Positions 9,324 to 17,779 of a DNA stretch of 64,000 nucleotides are shown in pieces (the first letter of the stretch is position 1; every line of letters begins with the position of its first letter). A program made the position numbers and the translations under genes. This DNA comes from G963556115 sp963677015 (GTDB lineage: Bacteria > Planctomycetota > SZUA-567): NCBI GenBank assembly GCA_963677015.1, contig OY781533.1:620001-684000 (forward strand), written 5' to 3'. The notes beneath the pieces were generated by a model. It made no database searches and had not been told where the DNA came from. It saw only the letters and a program-made list of their open reading frames with translations.

Positions 9324-9352
9324 ACTATAGCACGTAATAAATCCTTTGTCAA
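9324..9352 (-). promoter_or_regulatory. Sigma-70-type promoter for the sugar kinase operon
   Basis: On the minus strand TTGACA (9347-9352) is followed, after 17 bases, by TATAGT (9324-9329). This is a near-consensus promoter pointing at the kinase gene, giving a leader of about 200 bases that includes the candidate operator. Confidence 0.7.
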
Positions 9353-9922
9353 ATTTTATTTTTAATAATTTTGCATTTATATGAAATTTTATTTTTCTAA
9401 TTATATTTATCGTTCACGTCAGATTTTTTATAGTCATACTGTGTGTAATATATTGATATTTAAGGTTTTAGTGGCGATTGTTTTCGCTGCTAAATTTTAA
9501 AATTATAGAACTAAAAGCACAGTGGTATGTATAATAGATCAGGAGGTATTAGTAATTAATCCGCTTTTACGGAATAAAATTTTTTTTCTTGACTAAGAGA
9601 AATTATACGGTAAGCTAATTTTAACATGGTTTAAATCTTGCATAAAACTTCATAAAACGGTTGTTGTCCTTTTGCTATGATTGGATTTGCCTGTTAGAAT
9701 TTTACGAAAATTAATTTTCAAAAATAGCTACACGATAAAGATTACCATAATATTTCGGTGCGATATTATAGCTAGCAACACCTATACTAGCAGCACATAT
9801 AAATACTGGTAAAACATGCTCAGTCCCTACAAAACTTATACTTTATAAAAAATCTCTTTGGTTTTCCGTAAATCCAAATCGGTTTTCTAAAAATAAATAA
9901 TAATCAAATAATCATTATGCTA
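9353..9922. other. Divergent intergenic region of the sugar locus
   Basis: About 570 bases between the leftward kinase promoter and the importer leader. Between roughly 9718 and 9900 the minus strand reads as two short open blocks (RKTKEIFYKV, then in a shifted frame GTEHVLPVFICAASIGVAS and YNIAPKYYGN). This looks like a frameshifted gene fragment, but I do not recognise its family. No clear rightward promoter could be fixed. Confidence 0.3.
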
Positions 9923-9973
9923 TCCCGAACTCATTACGAGAGCAGCGACACTATTCGTGATAGTCTTTCGGGA
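9923..9973 (+). promoter_or_regulatory. Two-step hairpin in the leader of the sugar importer operon
   Basis: TCCCGAA (9923-9929) pairs with TTCGGGA (9967-9973). Inside it ATTACGA (9933-9939) pairs with TCGTGAT (9955-9961), with one G-U pair, leaving a small asymmetric internal loop. A GGAGGAGG tract follows at 9998-10005. No T tract follows the hairpin, so it is more likely a regulatory or stabilising leader structure than a terminator. I could not match it to a known riboswitch. Confidence 0.4.
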
Positions 9974-10066
9974 AAATCACTAATTATCTATTAGCTGGAG
10001 GAGGATCATTCCGTTATTGTGTCCTTCGCTGAAGATATGTTTTCATCCGTTTTAAAGGATACTCAA

Positions 10067-11569
10067 ATGTTTAAATATGTACTTGAAATGAAAAATATAA
10101 CTAAAAAATTTCCTGGAACCATGGCTTTGGATAATGTTGATCTGCAAATATTGCCGGGAGAAGTCCATGCACTTGTCGGAGAAAATGGAGCGGGAAAATC
10201 AACTTTAATGAAAATTGCCACAGGAATATATCAACCCACCAGCGGCGAAATTCTCTTTGAAGGGAACAAACTTACTTCATTGACTCCTGTAAAAGCTCTT
10301 GAAACTGGGATCAGTATGATAGCTCAGGAGTTAAATCCAATTAGGGAAATGACAGTCGCGGAGAATATTTTTCTACACAGAGAACCAATGAAATACCGTA
10401 TTTTAACCGATGTCACTAAACAGGAAGAAATGACTCGTGAGCTTCTTGCTAAATTCAAAATGAGTTTCAATCCTTCTCTTCCAATGAAGTCTCTTACTAT
10501 TGCTCAACAGCAAATGATCGAAATAGTAAAAGCTGTTTCCTATAATTCACAGGTTGTCATTATGGACGAACCTACGTCTTCATTGGATTCTGGAGAGACC
10601 AGAGAATTATTCAATACGATAAACAACCTAAAAAACAATGGTATAAGCATAATATATATATCTCACCGTTTAGAGGAAATAAATGAAATATGCGATAGGT
10701 TGACTGTTTTTCGTGATGGCAAATATATTGATACAAGAGAGGTAAAAAAAACCTCACGTGACGAAATTATTAAGATGATGGTCGGAAGATCTATTAAAAA
10801 GAAAAATTATACAAAAAATACAATTATAGGAAAAGAAATACTAGCGGTTCATAACTTTACTCGTAAAGGATTTTTTAAAAATATTTCATTCAATGTCCAT
10901 GAAGGAGAAGTTTTGGGTTTCTCTGGTCTTGTGGGAGCAGGAAGAAGTGAAACAATGAAATCACTTTTCGGTCTTGACCCTTATGATTCTGGTAAGGTGA
11001 TGATGTATGGAAAAGAGATTCGAATCAGTAATACCAGAGATGCTATTTCACGTGGAATAGCGATGGTTACAGAAGATCGTAGAGAATATGGACTGGTACT
11101 GTGTCGAAGCATTTTGGAAAATACAAGCCTTTCAAGCTTGCGTATGAGTCAGCGCAGTATTGTCAATCGCAAACGGGAGCGGAAAGAAGTAAATCGAAGA
11201 GTTGCCGAACTCTCTGTTAAAACTCCGCATCTTGGAATAAATGTTGAAAATCTAAGTGGAGGAAATCAACAAAAAGTGATACTAGCCAAATGGCTTATGG
11301 CTTCGCCAAAATTATTAATCCTTGATGAACCTACGCGTGGTATCGATATAGGAGCAAAAGAAGATATCTATAATTTAATTGTAAAATTTAGGGAAAATGG
11401 CATGGCAATTATTCTTATTTCTTCAGAATTGCCTGAGATTATGTCACTAAGTAATAGAATTATTGTGTTACATGAAGGAGAAATGACAGGTGAGTTTACT
11501 TGTGAAGAAATTGCAGCAGGAAATGTAACGCAGGAAGATGTTCTAAATAAGTCTTTTGGAGATAAATAA
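10067..11569 (+). CDS. Sugar ABC importer, ATP-binding protein (RbsA/MglA type, two ATPase domains)
   Basis: A 500-residue double ATPase of the ribose/galactose/xylose importer class. The first domain has Walker A GENGAGKST, signature LTIAQQQMIEIVKA and Walker B VVIMDEPTSSLD. The second has a degenerate Walker A GLVGAGRSE, the strong signature LSGGNQQKVILAKW and LLILDEPTRGID. I chose ATG 10067: AAAGGA lies seven bases before it and the protein then has the usual RbsA length. An in-frame GTG at 10019 would add 16 unconserved residues. The stop overlaps the permease start by one base (TAATG). Confidence 0.93.
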   Translation: MFKYVLEMKNITKKFPGTMALDNVDLQILPGEVHALVGENGAGKSTLMKIATGIYQPTSGEILFEGNKLTSLTPVKALETGISMIAQELNPIREMTVAENIFLHREPMKYRILTDVTKQEEMTRELLAKFKMSFNPSLPMKSLTIAQQQMIEIVKAVSYNSQVVIMDEPTSSLDSGETRELFNTINNLKNNGISIIYISHRLEEINEICDRLTVFRDGKYIDTREVKKTSRDEIIKMMVGRSIKKKNYTKNTIIGKEILAVHNFTRKGFFKNISFNVHEGEVLGFSGLVGAGRSETMKSLFGLDPYDSGKVMMYGKEIRISNTRDAISRGIAMVTEDRREYGLVLCRSILENTSLSSLRMSQRSIVNRKRERKEVNRRVAELSVKTPHLGINVENLSGGNQQKVILAKWLMASPKLLILDEPTRGIDIGAKEDIYNLIVKFRENGMAIILISSELPEIMSLSNRIIVLHEGEMTGEFTCEEIAAGNVTQEDVLNKSFGDK

Positions 11570-12540
11570 TGGTCATAAACAAAGTAGAAAAAATTGTAAA
11601 AAATAACAAATTGTCCTCATCGCGTCTTTTGGGAATATTAATCATTCTCTTTATTATGATTCTTTTCCTGCTTGTTATAAGCCCAACATTTCGCACTATG
11701 CAAAATACTATTAATGTTCTGAATCAGATTAGTATAAACGGTATTATTGCTATGGGAATGACATTTGTAATTATATCGGAAGGCATTGATATTTCGGTGG
11801 GATCAGTAATTGCTCTTGCTTCTGTTGTTGTTGGTGCGACTCTAAACAATGGAGGTGGGGTATACATGGCGGTTGTAATGGGAGTTTTAGCTTGTGGTCT
11901 GGTTGGCCTGTTCAATGGCTTTTTTATATCTCGCTATAGAATGTTTCCTTTTGTTGTTACAATTGCTAGCCAGTTAATAGTTAGAGGCGTTGCATATGTC
12001 ATTAGTAACGGAAGATCATATACCTTAAGAAATGATGCCTTCAAACTGATAGGTCAGGGACGGTTGTTTGACAAAATTCCTTATTCAATTTTGGTATTTA
12101 TTACAGTTACGATCATTTGTTATTTCATGTTGAGCCGTATGCGTTTTGGCAGGTATCTGTATGCGACCGGTGGTAATGAATACGCTGCCATCGCTTCTGG
12201 GGTGAATGTAAACAGAATTAAACTAGTTACTTATACTATCATGGGATTATGCGTAGGAGTTGCGGGGGTATTACTTACTTCAAGGGTAAATGCGGGGCAG
12301 CCAGCCATGGGAGTAGGATATGAAACAGATGCCATTGCTGCTTCGGTTATTGGTGGCGTAAGTTTTACCGGTGGCGTCGGATCAATTCAGGGTACGGTTA
12401 TTGGCGTACTTATAATCGGTTTGATTAACAATGGGATGAATCTACTAGGTGTATCTTCATTTTATCAACAGATAGTAAAAGGTTTTATTATTCTTTTGAC
12501 AGTAATAATGGATATGAAATTGAAACAAAAACAAAATTAA
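11569..12540 (+). CDS. Sugar ABC importer, permease (RbsC type)
   Basis: A 323-residue inner-membrane protein with 8-10 hydrophobic segments, matching the RbsC/XylH permease family. Family features are GMTFVIISEGIDISVGS in the third segment, the conserved TGGNEYAAIASGVN loop that contacts the ATPase, and GGVSFTGGVGS with GLINNGMNLLGV near the C-terminus. It is translationally coupled to the ATPase gene and followed, 61 bases on, by the binding protein. It should form a homodimeric channel for an unphosphorylated sugar. Confidence 0.93.
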   Translation: MVINKVEKIVKNNKLSSSRLLGILIILFIMILFLLVISPTFRTMQNTINVLNQISINGIIAMGMTFVIISEGIDISVGSVIALASVVVGATLNNGGGVYMAVVMGVLACGLVGLFNGFFISRYRMFPFVVTIASQLIVRGVAYVISNGRSYTLRNDAFKLIGQGRLFDKIPYSILVFITVTIICYFMLSRMRFGRYLYATGGNEYAAIASGVNVNRIKLVTYTIMGLCVGVAGVLLTSRVNAGQPAMGVGYETDAIAASVIGGVSFTGGVGSIQGTVIGVLIIGLINNGMNLLGVSSFYQQIVKGFIILLTVIMDMKLKQKQN

Positions 12541-12601
12541 GCTGTATACGTGTGTAGTTGTTTAATCGTTATTTTGATTTTATTGGAATTAGGAGGTTTT
12601 T

Positions 12602-13561
12602 ATGAAAAAATCACTTTACTCAGTTATTTTCATGGCTGTTGTTTTTTCCTTTCTGTTCTGTATAACACTAAGAGCAAGTGAGGAAGGTATCGAAATTGGG
12701 GTATTGCAGAAAAGCCGCTCAGATCAATTTAATATTATTCTCAATGATGCTCAGAGCGTAACACTGGATGCATTGAAGGAGAGTGGTAAAATCAGTGATT
12801 ATTATCAATTTGATGCAGAAGAAGATATTCAGAAGCAACTCAATCAGGCTGATGATCTTATTGCTATGAAAGTTGATGTTATTGTCTTGAGTTCTACCGA
12901 TGCAAACGGCTGTGCTCCTATTGTTACAAAATGTAAAGAAGCCAAAATACCTCTGGTTATAGTCAACGCACTGACATCGAATGCTGATGAAGCAACAGCG
13001 ACAGTATTTTCTAATGATGTTAATGCCGGAGAGATCATGGGTAATTATATTATTGAGCGACTTGGCGGAAAAGGTAAGGCCAAAGGTAAAGTATTACAAT
13101 TGGAAGGATATATAGGAAATACAGCTCAGATGGGGCGAGATGAGGGCTTTAAGAATGCTGTTAGCAAAGAAAATGGTATTACTGTTTTGGAATCCTTAAG
13201 TGCAAGATGGCAGAGAGATGAAGCGATGCGGATAACCGAAGACTGGCTGCAAAAATATCCAGAAATCAGTGCCATTGCTGCAGAAAATGACAATATGGCG
13301 ATGGGGGCACTGAATGCGGTTATAAATGCCGGGCGTAAAGATGATATTATAATTATTGGTGTAGATGCTATCGAAGACGCTCTTCTTAGTGTGGAAGATT
13401 CTGAACTGGACGCGACTATTTTCCAGAACGGAAAAGCTCAGGGAAAGAACAGTATACTTGTTGCTTTAGCAATTGCTTCAGGAGAAACGTATGCAAAAAA
13501 GACTGAAATTCCTTTTGAACTTGTAACCAAGAAAAATGTTTCAGATTTTTTAAATAAATAA
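12602..13561 (+). CDS. Periplasmic sugar-binding protein (RbsB type)
   Basis: A 319-residue exported protein: a basic start, a hydrophobic core to about residue 20 and a likely cleavage after LRAS. The mature part is a Peripla_BP_4-type binding protein, with two Rossmann-like lobes, VDVIVLSSTDANGC, AENDNMAMGALNAVINAG and IIGVDAIEDAL. GGAGG lies five bases before the ATG. It completes the importer, and a strong terminator follows directly. The exact ligand (pentose, hexose or polyol) cannot be told from sequence. Confidence 0.92.
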   Translation: MKKSLYSVIFMAVVFSFLFCITLRASEEGIEIGVLQKSRSDQFNIILNDAQSVTLDALKESGKISDYYQFDAEEDIQKQLNQADDLIAMKVDVIVLSSTDANGCAPIVTKCKEAKIPLVIVNALTSNADEATATVFSNDVNAGEIMGNYIIERLGGKGKAKGKVLQLEGYIGNTAQMGRDEGFKNAVSKENGITVLESLSARWQRDEAMRITEDWLQKYPEISAIAAENDNMAMGALNAVINAGRKDDIIIIGVDAIEDALLSVEDSELDATIFQNGKAQGKNSILVALAIASGETYAKKTEIPFELVTKKNVSDFLNK

Positions 13562-13569
13562 TTATTCAT

Positions 13570-13608
13570 CCGGCTGAATAAAGATGTCTGATTGTTCAGC
13601 CGGCATCT
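13570..13608 (+). terminator. Rho-independent terminator of the importer operon
   Basis: CCGGCTGAA (13570-13578) pairs with TTCAGCCGG (13595-13603) and is followed by CATCTTTTT. It starts nine bases after the binding-protein stop. Confidence 0.88.
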
Positions 13609-13910
13609 TTTTATACAAACGAATTCAGGCAGATACGTTTTACTTGTTCCTAATAGTCATACTAATTGAGTTGATTTTCTTGATTGTATCATATTACATT
13701 AAATAGAAAAAATATAATTATATGTTATCATTTATGAACTATGGCGTATAGGTAAATATCATCAGAGAACAACGATTCTTAAAATTCATAATACAACATT
13801 CATAAGTGCTCTATATCCATTTTATGATGCCCTTGTCTTTGGCGCGATTTTCTAGAAAGAACATAAACAATATAGCTTATTCATTTTCTGATAATTAATA
13901 TTGTACTATT

Positions 13911-13950
13911 TTTATTCCTGTAAAAGATGAGTATCTTTTACAGGAATAAA
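13911..13950. repeat. Perfect 18-bp inverted repeat
   Basis: TTTATTCCTGTAAAAGAT is followed by the loop GAGT and its exact reverse complement. It lies in a gene-free stretch of about 830 bases (13562-14391) between the importer terminator and the second RpiR-type gene. It has no T tract, and no second copy was noticed in the window. It could be a large operator, a transcript-end hairpin or a minimal mobile-repeat relic. Confidence 0.6.
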
Positions 13951-14391
13951 GTATTCACTGAGAATCGTAACTTATAAATTTTAATTACTTATGTTAAAAT
14001 TTAAATGACTTGTCAGAAATGAAGCAATTAACGAAAAACGAATAATTATAGTCTTTATGCTAATAACCATATTAAATTACGTTTTCTCGAATTGAATAGG
14101 AGACGTGATAGGCTAGTCTATATTAGAAGTTTGAATTACTATCTGAATATATTTGCGGTTGTAATGGATTTACTTTCCCGTAAAATAATAGTTAATTTAT
14201 ATGTAATATCGTTAAAAAAATATTAATGAGATGTATTTGGTATAAAAGTTTTATCCATTCGATATGCATGGCAAGAAGTAGCCATTTAAAAATTTATTTT
14301 GACAGAGTCAGCCGTTTTATAGAGTTGGTTATCTTTTATAAATTGATTCTTTTCATTTACCGAATATAATAAACATCGCCTAGGAGAGAAA

Positions 14392-15240
14392 ATGAAGTTT
14401 GAAAATTCAGTACTTGATAATATTAGTCAAAATTATAAAAAAATTTTTGCGGCTGAGAAAAAAATTGCAGACTATATATTAAATAACCCTGAGCATACGG
14501 TTACCACTAATGTTTCTATGCTTGCAAAGTTAAGTGGTACCAGTGATGCTACTGTTATCCGTTTGTGCAAACATTTAGGATACAAAGGGTTTTATCAGAT
14601 GAAGCTTCAACTTGCTCATGATCTTGGTAAAAGACAGATTATCAGCAATGATATCCAACAAAAAAATCCCAAAAACATACAAGACTTATTCTGTGAAATT
14701 TCTAGTAATTTAATACAAGCCAAAGCAAATATAGACAATGACAGCGCTATGAAATGCATAGAATTAATTTGTGACTGTAATACCGCGCATATAGTTGCAG
14801 CAGGTAATTCTATTCCCACATCAGTAGATTTTGCATTTAGACTGGGAAGAATCGGGATTCGCGCCAGTAGTGCGTATATTGTCGAACAGCATCTGAATAT
14901 GATTAACCTTGGAACGGAAAATGATATTGTCATTGGAATTTCTCACTCTGGAAGTTCTAAACAGGTTTTACAAGCGTTTGAACTGGCAAAAAAGCACAAT
15001 ATGAAGTGTATTGCAATTACCGATTTATTGCATACAACGCTTGCAAATAATGCAGATTATGCTATAGCAACGGGTATTGAGTCCCTCAACACCGATGTTT
15101 TTGGCACTATATCACATATATATATTGTTGCCGTGTTAGACAGCCTAATTTGTTTAGTTGCTAATGCAAAAAATGATTCTTTAAGAAATAATGAAGAAAT
15201 AGATGATGTTGAATTTTTTCTTTCAGAAAGCAAGGAATAA
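14392..15240 (+). CDS. MurR/RpiR family transcriptional regulator with SIS domain
   Basis: A 282-residue regulator with an N-terminal helix-turn-helix (residues 1-80, with FAAEKKIADYIL and DATVIRLCKHLGYKGF) and a C-terminal SIS domain (about 125-255, with IVAAGNSIPTSVDFAFRLGRIG and GISHSGSSKQ). AGGAGAGAAA gives a good ribosome site. It follows the sugar importer and is a plausible repressor for it, sensing a phosphorylated product of the kinase or aldolase. It is clearly different in sequence from the regulator at 3713. It is the last chromosomal gene before the probable left end of the island. Confidence 0.9.
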   Translation: MKFENSVLDNISQNYKKIFAAEKKIADYILNNPEHTVTTNVSMLAKLSGTSDATVIRLCKHLGYKGFYQMKLQLAHDLGKRQIISNDIQQKNPKNIQDLFCEISSNLIQAKANIDNDSAMKCIELICDCNTAHIVAAGNSIPTSVDFAFRLGRIGIRASSAYIVEQHLNMINLGTENDIVIGISHSGSSKQVLQAFELAKKHNMKCIAITDLLHTTLANNADYAIATGIESLNTDVFGTISHIYIVAVLDSLICLVANAKNDSLRNNEEIDDVEFFLSESKE

Positions 15241-15273
15241 TATATCAATTAATAATTGATACAAATTAGTTTT

Positions 15274-15293
15274 CGGCGGGAATCGAACCCGCG
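15274..15293. repeat. Probable left attachment site (ssrA T-arm copy)
   Basis: CGGCGGGAATCGAACCCGCG is identical to 27483-27502 within the ssrA T-arm. Identity stops at both edges, and the CCA-side acceptor stem is missing. T-arm sequences are similar among tRNAs, so the match alone is not decisive. Its place next to the cargo and downstream of a chromosomal gene supports it. Confidence 0.55.
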
Positions 15294-15731
15294 GGTGAGA
15301 TATTATAACTTTAGGTAATACAAGTATATTCTGCGAGTCTCAAAACTGTCAAGTGGATAAAAACAGGTTAAATAATGATATTAATATTATAAATTATTCA
15401 AATAACACCTCACCTAAGGAAATAATTTTGGCGGCAATTTTTAAAATAATGAAACTAAACATAACTGATATTGAAAAAGCAAGAATAATAGAATGCTTAT
15501 TATTGCCATAGGATATAAAAAACCTAATAATATAAATAAATATCATTTATACAGGGAGCACTGTCATCATTGAATTATCGGTTCGTTGACCTATGATTGC
15601 ATTTTATGTTATCATAAGTTCTATTGTCTTAACATCATGGATTGATTTCCCATAATTCACATGGACGCTAAATCACTCAAGTAGACATATAATATATCAC
15701 TGATCAAATATTTAAGAAAAAAAAATAATTT
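15294..15731. other. AT-rich island edge without a clear gene
   Basis: About 440 bases between the left attachment copy and the end of qatD. A short plus-strand frame near 15450 (MKLNITDIEKARIIECLLLP) stops after 20 codons and has no ribosome site. I see nothing else that can be supported. Confidence 0.4.
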
Positions 15732-16484
15732 TTATCTTTCTTTCAGATTTCTATTTGTAGCTTCTAAAAGAGCATTAAAATTCTCTATAACCTTCTCCTT
15801 CGCTTCTTGAGGTGAAACATTCCAGATATTACTCAAAACGATACAAACACCCATTGCTTCCCAAGGCATGATAGGCTTACCATTAATAATCGCAAAAGGT
15901 CCATCTGATTCTGGCAATATTAATTTTGAGGGGATTCGCGAAACCAGGTCTCTGTTTTTTTTACTTTTTAACATAAGTGAATTAACACTGAAGTAACATC
16001 TCATTTCAATAGCTTTTTTCAATTCAGCAATGGATCCGGAAAACCAGTGCAGAATTGGAATACCGCAATCAGGATATTTTTTAATAATGGATAATATTTT
16101 TGAATTAGCTAATCTTGAATGAATACTAATGATCCGACCCCCAGCTTTTTCACACTCCCGTAGAGTGCAATCAAAAATTAGCTTTTGTTTATCAAATGTA
16201 TTTGAATACCTCACAGATCCATCAATCCCAACTTCTCCAATAGAATCCGATTTGTAGATTAAACTCAATAAAATTTCTAATTCGTCGTACTTTTGATCGG
16301 CGATTTCAGGGTGTAACCCAAGAGCCACCTTTATGTTATCATATTCTTTAAAAATTTGTGATGTCGCTATCCATGCTCTTGGACTGGTTGTAACGGCGAG
16401 TGTGAAACGGTTTTCTTTGTTGACACGGTCAAGAATATCGAGTGCATTTGGGTATAAATCAAGGTGGGTATGTAGATCTATCAT
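15732..16484 (-). CDS. qatD: QatD, TatD-family metal-dependent DNase of the Qat anti-phage system
   Basis: A 250-residue TatD-like metallohydrolase. The metal ligands are visible in order: IDLHTHLDL at the start (HxH), SIGEVGIDG (glutamate), IISIHSRLA, PILHWFSGS (histidines) and PESDGPF (aspartate). TatD proteins are DNases with a TIM-barrel fold. It is the last gene of a four-gene operon that matches qatABCD in order and content. I chose ATG 16484 because its ATGA overlaps the qatC stop, as at the qatB/qatC junction; an ATG three codons upstream is also possible. Confidence 0.88.
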   Translation of the reverse strand: MIDLHTHLDLYPNALDILDRVNKENRFTLAVTTSPRAWIATSQIFKEYDNIKVALGLHPEIADQKYDELEILLSLIYKSDSIGEVGIDGSVRYSNTFDKQKLIFDCTLRECEKAGGRIISIHSRLANSKILSIIKKYPDCGIPILHWFSGSIAELKKAIEMRCYFSVNSLMLKSKKNRDLVSRIPSKLILPESDGPFAIINGKPIMPWEAMGVCIVLSNIWNVSPQEAKEKVIENFNALLEATNRNLKER

Positions 16485-17779
16485 ATAACACATTTCTCTA
16501 GTAAAAGTTTTTTAATTTCATTAAGTCCTCGATAAAAGACACCCTCGAAGTTATTTCGATTCTGGTGATCAGCAAAAGATAGGTGTCCAGAAATCAAACG
16601 TCGAATTCCAGATTGTTCGGCAACTAAACATGCATTGGCAGCGGCACCTACATCATCGGGATTTCCATGATTTATACGTTCTAATTGTTCTGAATAGTAT
16701 CCCCCCCACGTTTTATCAACTTCTCCCCAGTGTTGGAATGCAGCCCTCCTAACTAAACACGGAACACATCTGCCACAGTGTTGCATCTTGTACACACGAT
16801 ATTTTCCACAACTCACCGATTGAAAAACTAATTCTTTTATTAACTGTTGATTCTTGCATTCAGCAAGGATTTCACCTTTTGTTTTGAATTGATAGGGCAT
16901 TATGAGATTCATATTAATTCCGACTTTATTCCAAATACTCTGAATTCCTTTTAGGTAAACTGGATGAGTGGTCTTAGTACTGAAACTGCCCATTCGGCCT
17001 GAATTTAGCGGTATGTTTAGACTGATAAATCCATTTTCAGGAACGTAAATGTTCGCTGATGAGTTGGACTGTTCAATAGCAGAGGCAGCCAATGCTGCGA
17101 AAGCAAAGAAAATGATTGATCGTCCTCTTGTTGATCCTTCGGATTCATTATCAGGTCGATGAACATTATTATTCCATTGGAAGTGATGACTTTCTGGACA
17201 GATTCTCTCAGCATAGGTTCGTTGAGTATCAGCATCTCCTCTAACCACCTGAGAAACAAAAATTGGGCTGTGACCTTTGCTCACCAGATCAATCGCACCG
17301 ACTAAACTATCTACACCACCGGATAATAAACAAACACAATCTTCACTAAAGTCAGAGGATTCAAAAAGGCTGAATTCTTTGACTGGTTGAACAGGAAGAG
17401 AAACACCTTTATCCTTGAAAGTGAGAAACCAAAAATCCCCTGTAAGAAATTTCAACGTTTTTTCAAGTTTCTGTTTTACGGTCTCCCAAATATTTGGATT
17501 ACAGAGATGAACTGTTAAATCAATTTGTCGAGTCCATCCATCAGCACTGTCTTTCCTTTTCAATGAATTATCAGCGGCTGCGACTGACAAAGCTATTGTA
17601 TTGAAATCCCAGATACTCTCTGAAGGATGCAGACCGGCTTCTTGAACGTCTAGTATTAAAGTTGAGCCAAAATAACCAACATTCTCTCTTCGAGGATTTG
17701 AGTATATAGAGAAATATTTTGTATCTTCTTTAAGATGCTCTGGAATAAGATGTTCCGGAGCGCAAATGATCTTTCTCAT
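16481..17779 (-). CDS. qatC: QatC, QueC-like (7-cyano-7-deazaguanine synthase fold) protein
   Basis: The 432-residue protein has the PP-loop LLSGGVDSLVGAIDLV at 151-166 (SGGVDS at 153-158), as in QueC, which builds the nitrile of preQ0. It also has a four-cysteine zinc site near residues 325-345 (SCGKYRVY, then HCGRCVPC). It is longer than housekeeping QueC because of an N-terminal domain of about 140 residues. The other preQ0 genes (queD, queE, folE) are absent nearby, and in qat operons this protein has a defence role whose chemistry is unsettled. The start overlaps the qatB stop by four bases. Confidence 0.9.
   Translation of the reverse strand: MRKIICAPEHLIPEHLKEDTKYFSIYSNPRRENVGYFGSTLILDVQEAGLHPSESIWDFNTIALSVAAADNSLKRKDSADGWTRQIDLTVHLCNPNIWETVKQKLEKTLKFLTGDFWFLTFKDKGVSLPVQPVKEFSLFESSDFSEDCVCLLSGGVDSLVGAIDLVSKGHSPIFVSQVVRGDADTQRTYAERICPESHHFQWNNNVHRPDNESEGSTRGRSIIFFAFAALAASAIEQSNSSANIYVPENGFISLNIPLNSGRMGSFSTKTTHPVYLKGIQSIWNKVGINMNLIMPYQFKTKGEILAECKNQQLIKELVFQSVSCGKYRVYKMQHCGRCVPCLVRRAAFQHWGEVDKTWGGYYSEQLERINHGNPDDVGAAANACLVAEQSGIRRLISGHLSFADHQNRNNFEGVFYRGLNEIKKLLLEKCVI

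Noticed and set aside
10019..10066. GTG 10019 as start of the sugar importer ATPase
   Set aside because: The nearby GGAGGAGG is too far upstream, and ATG 10067 has a properly spaced ribosome site and gives the usual family length.
15274..15340. A tRNA gene at the T-arm-like sequence
   Set aside because: Only the T-arm is present; no anticodon arm, D-arm or CCA end can be folded around it.
16481..17779. QueC-like gene as part of preQ0 synthesis or a Dpd DNA-modification system
   Set aside because: No queD, queE, folE or dpd genes are near, and the neighbours match qatA, qatB and qatD.
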